NCBI GenBank assembly: GCA_009885185.1
Contig: VFLF01000614.1
Coordinates: 1 to 5,209 of the forward strand
Length of the DNA stretch: 5,209 nucleotides
Direction of reading: 5' to 3'
Source: Nitrosomonadales bacterium
GTDB lineage: Bacteria > Pseudomonadota > Gammaproteobacteria > Burkholderiales > SG8-41
The translations under genes and the position numbers were made by a program. Shown one piece after another: positions 1 to 5,209 of the stretch. Each line of letters opens with the position of its first letter. The stretch's first letter is position 1. The notes beneath the pieces are model-generated. The model made no database searches and was not told the DNA's origin. It was given only the letters and a program-made list of their open reading frames with translations.

Positions 1-177
1 ATCATCACGGCGTTGATCGCGCAAGGCGTCGCGCCGCAACACGCGATGGATACGGCGGTGTGGCTGCATAGCGCGGCTGCGGATGCGTGTGTCGCGGACG
101 GCGTGGGGCCAGTGGGGTTAACGGCGAGCGACACCATTGGTGCTGCGCGGCGGCTGGCGAATGCCGGTGTTGCGTGA
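1..177 (+). CDS. nnr: C-terminal end of bifunctional NAD(P)H-hydrate repair enzyme (Nnr/YjeF), partial at 5' side
   Basis: Frame 1 is open from the window edge to TGA at 175-177 and gives 58 residues. They fit the end of the ADP/ATP-dependent NAD(P)H-hydrate dehydratase domain. An 'IITALIAQG' helix corresponds to the segment just after the family's GSGDVL-type nucleotide-binding loop, which lies outside the window. It is followed by 'A...AVWLHSAAAD' (family pattern: A...GVxxHGxAAD) and by 'GLTASDTIGAARRL' (family pattern: G-[LM]-x-A-[ST]-D). In complete proteins this domain dehydrates the S-hydrate of NADH/NADPH, and the N-terminal domain epimerises the R form; both repair damaged cofactor in the cytoplasm. 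Whether this copy has the epimerase domain cannot be seen. It could instead be a stand-alone NnrD dehydratase. Assignment is by recalled family pattern, not alignment. Confidence 0.82.
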   Translation: MITALIAQGVAPQHAMDTAVWLHSAAADACVADGVGPVGLTASDTIGAARRLANAGVA

Positions 178-199
178 ATTGCCTTGGGCTTGGCTGCGT

Positions 200-220
200 A
201 AAAAGCTGCATGCTGCTTTT
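200..220 (+). terminator. Possible weak hairpin terminator after nnr
   Basis: Arms AAAAGC (201-206) and GCTTTT (215-220) flank an 8-nt loop, 23 bp after the nnr stop codon. The only T-run is part of the stem and the arm holds just two G:C pairs, so intrinsic termination would be weak. An outer TTGGG (184-188) and CCCAA (224-228) could extend the fold. Confidence 0.3.
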
Positions 221-300
221 CATCCCAAATTTAGCCGTATTGAAACTACAAAACGTTTTTCTATCTTATTGAATTTGTTGGGATATACTTAATATTTTAT

Positions 301-340
301 CGGAATGTTATCCATCGTAATGGAATGTTAGTCATCGTTT
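301..340 (+). repeat. Two imperfect 20-bp direct repeats
   Basis: Units 301-320 and 321-340 match at 15 of 20 positions by hand count. They share GGAATGTTA (302-310 and 322-330) and CATCGT (313-318 and 333-338). The exact period of 20 bp, two helical turns, would suit side-by-side protein binding. Multi-repeat ends of IS21-family insertion sequences have a comparable design, but no transposase gene or second end is visible. No third copy is seen on either side. Confidence 0.6.
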
Positions 341-353
341 TCAATGATTAAAA

Positions 354-924
354 CTAGGCGTCTGAAGCCGTCCCATGGTACCCAGTGAGCAGCTTGAAGT
401 CCTGCGCAAGATGAGGAGCAGTGGCAGCGCGCTTTGGCTCAAGTATGGCTTGACGCTTCTGACCATCGGGCTCGCGATCGCCACCCTGAATTCCAAACAC
501 CCTGCCTACGCTGCGGTGTTCGCATTCGTCGCGCTTGTAACCTACTCGTCGTGGCAAACAACACCGCACATCCTCTACGCCGGTAAGGCGTTTGAGCTCG
601 GAAGTAAGTCTCACGGGACTGTCCAGATCGGCATCACCAAATGGTCAGACTCGGACACGTACCACGCGACAGTGAACGTTGCGCCATCGCAAAGGTGGCG
701 CTTTGAGTTCATCCCGCTAGGCTGGCAGCCTAGCGAGGGTGAGTTTGAAGCAGAATTCTTCGCTCATCCATCAGTTGAGTGGCCCGCACTCGTCCAAACC
801 AATCAAGGCATTTTGTATCCGCGGTACAACCCGAAGCGCGTCCTTTCATGAGGCAGATGCATAACCATTCGGTCGAGCCGACCGATTCCGGCCAGCAGCC
901 ACTCGCGGCGGCTCACCTCAGACG
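354..924 (+). mobile_element. Putative lone integron gene cassette
   Basis: The segment has the layout of a cassette: a short leader from CTAGGCGTCTGAAG (354-367, resembling the TTAGGC start of many cassettes), one gene on the + strand, a 7-bp gap after its stop codon, then an attC-type site. The expected crossover is after G924 of the GTTAAAC box. The length of about 570 bp is normal for a cassette. The right boundary is well supported by attC anatomy. The left boundary is weaker: a fresh junction should read GTTAGGC, while 353-359 reads ACTAGGC, so it may have mutated or recombined at a secondary site. GTTAGTC at 327-333 and GTTATCC at 307-313 are other possible left edges. There is no intI gene and no neighbouring attC, so it appears to sit alone between chromosomal genes. 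Confidence 0.68.
375..851 (+). CDS. Unrecognised two-helix membrane protein, cassette cargo
   Basis: The gene encodes 158 residues; I do not recognise the family. A short charged N-terminus (1-18, with R11, K12 and R14) precedes a hydrophobic helix at about 19-38. After a short turn (N-S-K-H-P) comes a second helix at about 43-60. The remaining ~98 residues are soluble, with alternating aromatic/charged strands ('RWRFEF' at 107-112, 'EFEAEFF' at 123-129), probably a small beta-rich domain. A helical hairpin with both ends on one side is expected; by the positive-inside rule that side is the cytoplasm. ATG 375 lacks a Shine-Dalgarno sequence, which is common for cassette genes; ATG 411 (Met13) is an in-frame alternative that keeps both helices. 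G+C is about 57%, below the neighbouring genes. The attC-type site right after the stop marks it as probable cassette cargo. No function is proposed. Confidence 0.75.
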   Translation: MVPSEQLEVLRKMRSSGSALWLKYGLTLLTIGLAIATLNSKHPAYAAVFAFVALVTYSSWQTTPHILYAGKAFELGSKSHGTVQIGITKWSDSDTYHATVNVAPSQRWRFEFIPLGWQPSEGEFEAEFFAHPSVEWPALVQTNQGILYPRYNPKRVLS

Positions 925-930
925 TTAAAC
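859..930 (+). other. attC-type recombination site (integron cassette)
   Basis: The boxes occur in attC order. R'' is GCATAAC (859-865; consensus RYYYAAC, one mismatch), followed by a 5-nt spacer. L'' is GGTCGAGC (871-878) and L' is GCTCACC (911-917). A 6-nt spacer leads to R' GTTAAAC (924-930), a perfect GTTRRRY. L' is the reverse complement of L'' except for one unpaired C at 874, which matches the extrahelical base of folded attC sites. Pairing continues one further G:C pair inward (G879-C910 or adjacent). The 72-bp length lies in the known attC range, and the L''/spacer design resembles that of aadA-type cassettes. Integron integrases cut between G924 and T925, on the folded bottom strand. 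Confidence 0.8.
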
Positions 931-944
931 ATCCGCCCCCGTAC

Positions 945-1772
945 TTACCGATCCGCCAGCCGCATCGCCCGCAACCCCAGTGTAGCCGACACCATCCCGG
1001 TCATCGGCACCACACAGCAAATCGCATCCAGCACCTGCCGCCGCGTCATGCCGTAATCGTAGGCGCGGCGCATGTGCTGCGCGGCGAGATCCACTTCGCC
1101 GCGCGTGCATAACGCGGCGATCACGATCAGCTCGCGCGGGCCGGGGCCGAGGATCGCGTCGGTTTCGCCGTCGCGATTCCAGCAGTGATCGACAAACGCC
1201 GTAGCGCGGCTGGCGAGTTCCGCGTCGATGGTCGCGGCGTAGCGCCATTCTTCGGTGTCCGCCAGACTTTCACTCGTGCTGCCCGCTCGCTTGCGCCCCA
1301 TGTGCATTTCAGGAAACGGCTTCAATTCCTTCGGCTCGCCGCCCGGCGGCAGTTTGCCGAACGGGTAGTCGGCGCTGTTGGCCTGCTCGATGGCCAGCGA
1401 CACGTACGTCAGGCTCGCCCAGCCCACTACCGAGGCAAACGCCGCCGCGCCCTCGAACAGCGCCTTGTGGGTCAGTCCCTCGCGATACATGCGGCGGATG
1501 TGATTTGGCGCGTGGCGCAGGTCACCCTTGCTGCATAGCGCCGGTATCGCGATGAGTTCACGCATTTGCACCGAGAGTTGGTCGCGGGCTGTTTGTTGCC
1601 CGTGATACTGGTGCAGATAACTCACCGCCTGGTTTATCAGGTGATAGGTTTTGGGCGAGGCATACACCAGCGTTTTCCACTCGGGAAAAATATCTCCGCG
1701 CGCGGCGGTGGCGCGCGCCAGCACGGCCTCGGGCGACAAATCCACTTCAATCTTCTTGTCGAATGTAGCCAC
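945..1772 (-). CDS. Two-domain carboxymuconolactone decarboxylase/AhpD-fold protein
   Basis: With the GTG start at 1772 the protein has 275 residues. Two copies of the AhpD-like all-alpha domain are visible. The first is centred on 'RELIAIPALC' (71-80) and 'NHIRRMYREGL' (90-100); the second on 'RELIVIAALC' (213-222) and 'QHMRRAYDYGM' (232-242). In each copy Glu (E72, E214) and His (H91, H233) are 19 residues apart, the same spacing as Glu118-His137 of mycobacterial AhpD. The positions of the AhpD CxxC cysteines hold other residues, so a thiol peroxidase role is unlikely and a PcaC-like decarboxylase or related non-redox role is more plausible. A lone Cys (C80, C222) sits eight residues after each Glu. 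Linker 130-180 is polar. An upstream ATG (1802) would add ten residues but has no ribosome site. The substrate is unknown. The gene is divergent from rdgC, and its stop codon lies 14 bp from the attC-type site. Confidence 0.8.
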   Translation of the reverse strand: MATFDKKIEVDLSPEAVLARATAARGDIFPEWKTLVYASPKTYHLINQAVSYLHQYHGQQTARDQLSVQMRELIAIPALCSKGDLRHAPNHIRRMYREGLTHKALFEGAAAFASVVGWASLTYVSLAIEQANSADYPFGKLPPGGEPKELKPFPEMHMGRKRAGSTSESLADTEEWRYAATIDAELASRATAFVDHCWNRDGETDAILGPGPRELIVIAALCTRGEVDLAAQHMRRAYDYGMTRRQVLDAICCVVPMTGMVSATLGLRAMRLADR

Positions 1773-1777
1773 GAGAA

Positions 1778-1783
1778 CTCCTT
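1778..1783 (-). promoter_or_regulatory. Ribosome binding site that sets the GTG start of the AhpD-fold gene
   Basis: On the minus strand AAGGAG lies five bases before GTG (1772-1770). This perfect Shine-Dalgarno overlaps what would be codons 7-9 of the longer ATG-started version, so the GTG start is preferred and the protein begins 'MATFDKK'. Confidence 0.8.
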
Positions 1784-1822
1784 GTATCCATGGGTGATTC
1801 ACGAATTATTGCATTCATTACC

Positions 1823-1849
1823 TTGCGTGGCGTAGCGCGCCGGTATAAT
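1823..1849 (+). promoter_or_regulatory. Probable sigma-70 promoter of rdgC
   Basis: A perfect TATAAT at 1844-1849 lies 35 bp before the rdgC ATG. The best -35 word is TTGCGT at 1823-1828, with a short 15-bp spacer; shifting it one base to CTTGCG gives 16 bp. Transcription would begin near 1856, in the T-run, giving a leader of about 30 nt. The -35 element is the weak part of the call. Confidence 0.6.
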
Positions 1850-1884
1850 CCACGCTTTTTTGCCGCCCCCAACCCTACAAAATC

Positions 1885-2784
1885 ATGTGGTTTAAAAATC
1901 TTCTGATTTACCGGCTCTCCAAAATCGAGGGCGATGTCGATGCACTCGACGCCAAGCTCAAGGATCACGCGCTGCAACCCTGCGGCAGTTTTGAGATGGA
2001 GTCGCGCGGCTGGGTGCCGCCACGCGTCGAGGATCGCTTTGTGCATAGCCTGCAACGCCAGTGGCTGCTGCATTTTGGCGTCAATCAAAAGCTGCTGCCC
2101 GGCTCGGTCATCACGCAAACCGCCAAGGAGCGCGCGGTGAAGCTCGCCGAGAAGCAGGAACATCCGGTGGGCCGCAAGCAGATGCGCGATATCCGCGAGC
2201 GCGTGCTCGAGGAATTGATGCCCAAGGCGTTTAGCCGCCGCCGCACTCTGGGCACGTGGATTGATCCGGTCAATAATTGGCTGGTGCTCGACACTGCCGC
2301 CGACAAAAAAGCCGATGAACTGCTCGAATCGCTGATCGGCGCGGATGTCGAGATCGAGGCGCGGCGCCTGGAGTGCAAGCAATCGCCGGCGGCGCAGATG
2401 ACCTTGTGGCTCAGCTCCGGGGAGGTGCCCGCACCGTTCACCATCGATCAGGATCTGGAGTTAAAAGCGTCCGGCGAAAGCCGGGCCACCGTGCGTTATG
2501 TGAATCACCCGCTCGAAGGCCGAGAAATCCGCGAGCACATCTCCGGCGGCAAAACCGCCACGCGCCTCGGCATGACCTGGAAAAACCGCGTGTCCTTCGT
2601 GCTCACCGAGCAATTGCAGGTAAAACGCGTGGCCTTCCTCGATATTCTCAAGGACGACACGGCGGATCAGGCCGATGATGCCGAGGAACAATTCGACATC
2701 GACTTCGCGCTGATGACCGGCGAACTGGCCGCGATGCTTAACGATCTGGTGGAAGCGCTGGGCGGCGAGAAAAAGAGCGCTTAA
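1885..2784 (+). CDS. rdgC: RdgC, recombination-associated protein
   Basis: The protein has 299 residues, against 303 in E. coli. Conserved blocks appear in family order: 'WFKNLLIYRL' (2-11), 'CGSFEMESRGWVPP' (33-46), 'LLPGSVI' (70-76), 'LMPKAFSRR' (111-119), 'WID' (125-127), 'GGKTATRLGMTW' (221-232) and the C-terminal 'MTGELAAMLNDLVEALGGE' (277-295). RdgC forms a ring-shaped dimer that encircles duplex DNA without sequence specificity. It is nucleoid-associated and restrains RecA-promoted strand exchange in E. coli; in Neisseria it affects pilin variation. The ATG gives the family N-terminus exactly, although no Shine-Dalgarno stands before it (the leader is rich in C and A). The gene appears monocistronic: it has its own TATAAT upstream and a terminator overlapping its last codons. 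It converges on rhlE with 43 bp between the stop codons. Nothing is truncated or missing. Confidence 0.95.
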   Translation: MWFKNLLIYRLSKIEGDVDALDAKLKDHALQPCGSFEMESRGWVPPRVEDRFVHSLQRQWLLHFGVNQKLLPGSVITQTAKERAVKLAEKQEHPVGRKQMRDIRERVLEELMPKAFSRRRTLGTWIDPVNNWLVLDTAADKKADELLESLIGADVEIEARRLECKQSPAAQMTLWLSSGEVPAPFTIDQDLELKASGESRATVRYVNHPLEGREIREHISGGKTATRLGMTWKNRVSFVLTEQLQVKRVAFLDILKDDTADQADDAEEQFDIDFALMTGELAAMLNDLVEALGGEKKSA

Positions 2785-2802
2785 CCTCTGCGCTCTTTTT
2801 TT
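2770..2802. terminator. Bidirectional intrinsic terminator between rdgC and rhlE
   Basis: The left arm 2770-2780 (five A, then GAGCGC) pairs fully with the right arm 2790-2800 (GCGCTC, then five T) around a 9-nt loop, and seven T in total end the + strand copy. On the minus strand the A-run becomes a T-tract, so the same hairpin can end rhlE transcripts about 30 bp past its stop. The left arm overlaps the last codons of rdgC, and its TAA lies in the loop. Confidence 0.9.
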
Positions 2803-2827
2803 GCTTCACCCGCGTAAACGTCGGTAA

Positions 2828-5071
2828 TTACACCGGCGCTTTGGGACGCTGACGCTGTTGATGGCGCTGCTGTCCGCGCGGTTGTCCTTGCCCCTGTCGC
2901 GGCTGTCCCTGTCGCGGCTGTCCCTGGCCTTGCGGTTGCCCGCCCTGCCCTTGCCCCGCACCTTGCCCCTGACGCTGCGGCTTGCCGCGACGCCGGCCAT
3001 TGCGACCGCGCGAGTTGCCGTTGCCGCGTTCGCCGCTGTTTCCATTGCCCCGTTCGCTGTTGCCGCCATTGCCCGAGAACAGGCTATTGCCGACATTGCC
3101 ACTGTTGCCACCGCCATTGCCAGCGGCGCCACGACTGGCGCCCCTGCCGCGATTGGTGCGGTTGCCGCGATTGCCGCGATTGCCGCCGCCGGGGCGTCCC
3201 GTTCCCATGAAGCCCGCCGATGACGGGAACAACTGCCCGACATTCGATTCCGGTTGACGCTCATCGTCGTCATACACCGAAGGCGCCGCCGGCAGCGCGA
3301 CGTTGAAATTCATTTCCTCGCCTTCGCTCAGATGGCGCTGATGTTTGGGCGGCGGCGGCAGGCGATTGCCGATGTTGTCGAGTTCTTCACTGATCTCTCC
3401 GCCGGCAAGCTGCATGCGCAGGCCGCGGTTCAGCTTGACCGGCGGAATACGATTACCCCAGTCGTCGTCCCGCACCACGTTGCGCTGATTGCGCGGCGTG
3501 GTGTCGCGGTTACCGCGATTGTCGCGATCCTCGCGCATGGCCTCCTGACGGCTTGTTCCGTTGTTGCCGTTATTACCGTTGTTACGCTGGCGATTGCCGT
3601 CGCCGCGCTCGTGACGATGACGCTCCTGCACGGGCGCGGTTGCGGTAGCTGGCACAGCCTCGTTGCCCGCTGCAGGCGGGCCCGCCTGCATTTCAAGCGG
3701 TGCGCCATTGTTGTCGCGTCCGCGATTACGCCCGCGATTGCGGCGGCGACCACGACCCTCGCGCGGCGTTTGACCCTCGGCGCCTTCGGGGCGCTGTTGC
3801 GGCTGCGGCGGGCGCGGCTGTCCCTGCTGCCCCTGTCGTGATTCACGTGATTCGCGTGGCTCACGTGATTCACGCGGCTCGCGCGGCTCCCGTGGTTCAT
3901 TGGCATCACGCTGGTCTTCCACGGTTTCCGTGCCCGGCTCGAACCCTGGAATCACGGTTTGATCCACCGTGCGGCGCAGCAGTTTTTCAATCTCGGCGAG
4001 CAGCGGTATTTCCTCTGGCGACACCAATGAAATCGCTTCGCCCGTGCTGCCCGCGCGCCCCGTGCGGCCAATGCGATGCACGTAATCTTCGGCCACGTGC
4101 GGCAGATCGTAATTCACCACATGCGGCAGTTCTTCGATATCCAGCCCGCGCGCGGCCAAATCGGTGGCCACCAGCACACGCACCGCGCCGGCCTTGAAAT
4201 CCGCCAGCGCCTTGGTGCGGGCGGGCTGACTCTTGTTGCCATGTATCGCGGTGGCGGAAATGCCCGAGCGGCCCAGTTGATGCGCCAGACGATTCGCGCC
4301 GTGCTTGGTGCGCGTAAACACCAGCACCTGTTTCCAGTCGCCGGTTTTCACCAAATGCGCGAGCAGCGCGCGCTTGCGCGATTGGCCCACCGGATGCACC
4401 CGCTGCGCTACCAGCTCGGATTCGGCATTGCGCCGCGCGACTTCCACCATCACCGGCTTGGTCAGCAGGCCATCGGCCAGCGCGCGGATGTCGTCGGAGA
4501 ACGTCGCCGAAAACAGCAGGTTCTGTCGCTGCGCGGGCAGCAGCGCGAGGATGCGCTTCACGTCGTGGATGAAACCCATGTCGAGCATGCGGTCGGCTTC
4601 ATCAAGCACGAGAATTTCGACGTGCGACAGATCCAGCGTCTGCTCATTGGCGTGATCGAGCAAGCGCCCTGGCGTCGCCACCACGATATCCACGCCGGCC
4701 TTCAGCGCCTCGATCTGCGCCGCCATGCCGACACCGCCGAAAATCACCGCCGAGCGAAGCGGCAGATACTTGCCGTAGGTCTGCACGCTTTCTTCAATCT
4801 GCGCCGCCAGCTCGCGCGTAGGCGTGACGATCAGCGCGCGCACCGGACACGTGCCTTCGTCGGGCGGGTTTTCCATCAGGCGCTGCAACAACGGCAGCGT
4901 AAAACCGGCGGTTTTGCCGGTGCCGGTCTGCGCGCCGGCGAGCACATCGCAGCCTTCGAGAATAACGGGAATCGCCTGCATCTGCACCGGCGTGGGTTGG
5001 GTATAACCATGATCGGCGGCGGCACGCACCAGATCAGGCATCAAGCCGAGATCGGCAAATAACTCACTCAA
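2828..5071 (-). CDS. rhlE: RhlE-type DEAD-box ATP-dependent RNA helicase with long disordered tail
   Basis: The protein has 747 residues; E. coli RhlE has about 454. All helicase motifs are intact: Q motif 'GYTQPTPVQ' (22-30), I 'AQTGTGKT' (47-54), Ia 'PTRELA' (84-89), Ib 'TPGR' (133-136), II DEAD (157-160), III SAT (188-190), IV 'VFTRT' (251-255), V '[10 protein letters not shown]' (302-311) and VI 'HRIGRTGR' (332-339). Stretches such as '[14 protein letters not shown]' and '[15 protein letters not shown]' point to RhlE rather than DeaD, SrmB or RhlB. RhlE unwinds short RNA duplexes in ribosome assembly and RNA turnover. From about 381 the tail is disordered: E-P/S-R triplets, R/N/G-rich blocks and a final Q/G/P/R tract. 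A less repetitive acidic/hydrophobic island lies at about 535-620. The start is TTG 5071, with GGGAG seven bases upstream and family N-terminus 'SELFADLGL'. The stop codon occupies 2828-2830. Confidence 0.95.
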   Translation of the reverse strand: MSELFADLGLMPDLVRAAADHGYTQPTPVQMQAIPVILEGCDVLAGAQTGTGKTAGFTLPLLQRLMENPPDEGTCPVRALIVTPTRELAAQIEESVQTYGKYLPLRSAVIFGGVGMAAQIEALKAGVDIVVATPGRLLDHANEQTLDLSHVEILVLDEADRMLDMGFIHDVKRILALLPAQRQNLLFSATFSDDIRALADGLLTKPVMVEVARRNAESELVAQRVHPVGQSRKRALLAHLVKTGDWKQVLVFTRTKHGANRLAHQLGRSGISATAIHGNKSQPARTKALADFKAGAVRVLVATDLAARGLDIEELPHVVNYDLPHVAEDYVHRIGRTGRAGSTGEAISLVSPEEIPLLAEIEKLLRRTVDQTVIPGFEPGTETVEDQRDANEPREPREPRESREPRESRESRQGQQGQPRPPQPQQRPEGAEGQTPREGRGRRRNRGRNRGRDNNGAPLEMQAGPPAAGNEAVPATATAPVQERHRHERGDGNRQRNNGNNGNNGTSRQEAMREDRDNRGNRDTTPRNQRNVVRDDDWGNRIPPVKLNRGLRMQLAGGEISEELDNIGNRLPPPPKHQRHLSEGEEMNFNVALPAAPSVYDDDERQPESNVGQLFPSSAGFMGTGRPGGGNRGNRGNRTNRGRGASRGAAGNGGGNSGNVGNSLFSGNGGNSERGNGNSGERGNGNSRGRNGRRRGKPQRQGQGAGQGQGGQPQGQGQPRQGQPRQGQGQPRGQQRHQQRQRPKAPV
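2892..2926 (-). repeat. 15-bp perfect tandem repeat in the terminal Q/G/P/R tract of RhlE
   Basis: CCCTGTCGCGGCTGT occurs at 2892-2906 and again at 2907-2921, followed by the first five bases of a third copy. It encodes the repeated pentapeptide G-Q-P-R-Q near residues 717-727. Perfect identity between the copies indicates a recent duplication; a change by one unit would keep the frame. Confidence 0.85.
3002..3190 (-). repeat. Gly/Asn/Arg-rich degenerate repeats in the RhlE tail
   Basis: Residues 628-690 are built of G-N-R, G-N-G and R-G-N-G-N-S motifs, including '[13 protein letters not shown]' (629-641) and two copies of 'ERGNGNS'. On the + strand the DNA at 3161-3190 shows near-identical 9-bp units containing TTGCCGCGA. 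The composition is that of an RNA-binding RG-rich disordered region. Confidence 0.75.
3836..3898 (-). repeat. Seven 9-bp tandem units coding E-P/S-R triplets in RhlE
   Basis: Residues 392-412 of RhlE are seven consecutive triplets, E-[P/S]-R, encoded by imperfect 9-bp units that on the + strand read like GATTCACGT or GGCTCGCGC. The units differ mainly at synonymous or P/S-changing bases, as expected for an in-frame array grown by slippage and then diverged. It joins the helicase core to the basic tail. Confidence 0.8.
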
Positions 5072-5078
5072 ACAATTT

Positions 5079-5083
5079 CTCCC
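5079..5083 (-). promoter_or_regulatory. Ribosome binding site supporting the TTG start of rhlE
   Basis: GGGAG on the minus strand lies seven bases before TTG (5071-5069). No in-frame ATG or GTG lies nearby that preserves the N-terminal 'LFADLGL' segment shared with RhlE proteins, so TTG is chosen. A TTG start usually lowers translation initiation. Confidence 0.7.
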
Positions 5084-5097
5084 TGCGATCTGCCTGC

Positions 5098-5124
5098 CGC
5101 GGCAATAGCCGCGAGAACCGGTTC
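5098..5124 (-). promoter_or_regulatory. Hairpin and palindrome in the rhlE upstream region
   Basis: CGCGGC (5098-5103) and GCCGCG (5108-5113) form a perfect 6-bp stem with a 4-nt AATA loop. The 10-bp palindrome GAACCGGTTC (5115-5124) lies directly beside it. The hairpin is about 15 bp upstream of the GGGAG ribosome site, so it could sit in the rhlE leader RNA; the palindrome could be an operator. No convincing -35/-10 pair is found on the minus strand between 5114 and 5209. The last ~40 bases (5170-5209, minus strand) are open in one frame ending 'LQVGFQIN' at a TAA, too short to call a gene. Confidence 0.4.
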
Positions 5125-5209
5125 AGGCAAATTCAACTTGGGGTTTTAAGGTTCGGGGCGCGCCGTTAGTTGATTTGAAAACCAACTTGAAGGGCTGCGA
5201 CTACCGCGA

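Larger units (their letters stand above)
178..353. other. AT-rich intergenic spacer between nnr and the cassette-like gene
   Basis: No coding sequence is convincing here. G+C over 231-350 is about 28% by hand count, far below the flanking genes (roughly 57-65%). The stretch contains promoter-like words on the + strand: TTGAAT at 269-274 with TAATAT at 290-295 (15-bp spacing) or TATTTT at 293-298 (18-bp spacing), and an isolated TATACT at 284-289. None is a textbook pair, but this is the likeliest place for transcription of the 375-851 gene to start. The abrupt composition change suggests either an unusually AT-rich promoter zone or foreign or remnant DNA. Confidence 0.5.

Noticed and set aside
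372..382. Adjacent NcoI (CCATGG) and KpnI (GGTACC) sites at the cassette gene start, suggesting a cloning junction
   Set aside because: Both are common 6-bp words that can arise by chance. The surrounding sequence continues naturally, with no vector-like DNA.
1747..2382. 211-codon open frame on the minus strand overlapping rdgC and the AhpD-fold start
   Set aside because: It runs antisense through conserved RdgC blocks and across the divergent promoter region; it is a codon-bias shadow.
2892..3190. CRISPR-like or satellite repeat array
   Set aside because: The repeats have 9- and 15-bp periods, are in frame, have no unique spacers and encode the RhlE tail.
2806..3841. Several Ala/Arg-rich open frames on both strands over the rhlE tail
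   Set aside because: They are frame-shifted readings of the 9-bp and 15-bp repeats that encode the Gly/Arg/Asn/Gln tail. The helicase frame continues unbroken through them.
4076..5062. 328-codon open frame on the + strand opposite rhlE
   Set aside because: It lies entirely antisense to the conserved helicase core. Its product is rich in His, Arg and Gln with no family pattern, as expected for a reverse-frame shadow in GC-rich DNA.
5160..5195. tRNA-like (selC-like) anticodon arm with TTTCAAA on the minus strand
   Set aside because: The best arm has an 8-nt or larger loop, a canonical 5-bp/7-nt arm does not pair, and no acceptor, D or T arm is found around it.

Overview
The window looks like chromosomal DNA from a GC-rich proteobacterium, most likely a gammaproteobacterium and less likely a betaproteobacterium. 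The evidence is a canonical RdgC (a family largely confined to beta- and gammaproteobacteria), a RhlE helicase whose core is very close to the enterobacterial one, and the C-terminus of an Nnr/YjeF NAD(P)H-hydrate repair enzyme. No genus can be named from the sequence alone.

Layout: (1) 1-177, end of nnr on the + strand, cut by the window edge. (2) 178-353, an AT-rich spacer (about 28% G+C over 231-350) with a hairpin after nnr and two 20-bp imperfect direct repeats. (3) about 354-930, a sequence with the anatomy of one integron gene cassette: a short leader, a 158-codon gene for an unrecognised two-helix membrane protein, then a 72-bp attC-type site at 859-930. No integrase gene and no second cassette is visible. 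(4) 945-1772 (minus), a duplicated carboxymuconolactone-decarboxylase/AhpD-fold protein lacking the AhpD redox cysteines. (5) 1885-2784 (plus), rdgC, transcribed divergently from it behind a strong -10 box. (6) 2770-2802, a hairpin terminator that probably works in both directions. (7) 2828-5071 (minus), rhlE, a DEAD-box RNA helicase with a long repetitive disordered tail. (8) 5072-5209, the upstream region of rhlE, with a hairpin and a palindrome but no clear gene.

The housekeeping genes (nnr, rdgC, rhlE) are independent transcription units and form no common pathway. RdgC modulates RecA-dependent recombination, RhlE remodels RNA, and Nnr repairs damaged nicotinamide cofactors. The accessory element is the putative lone cassette between nnr and the AhpD-like gene. 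It is the most interesting item here, both for its isolated location and because its cargo is an orphan membrane protein.
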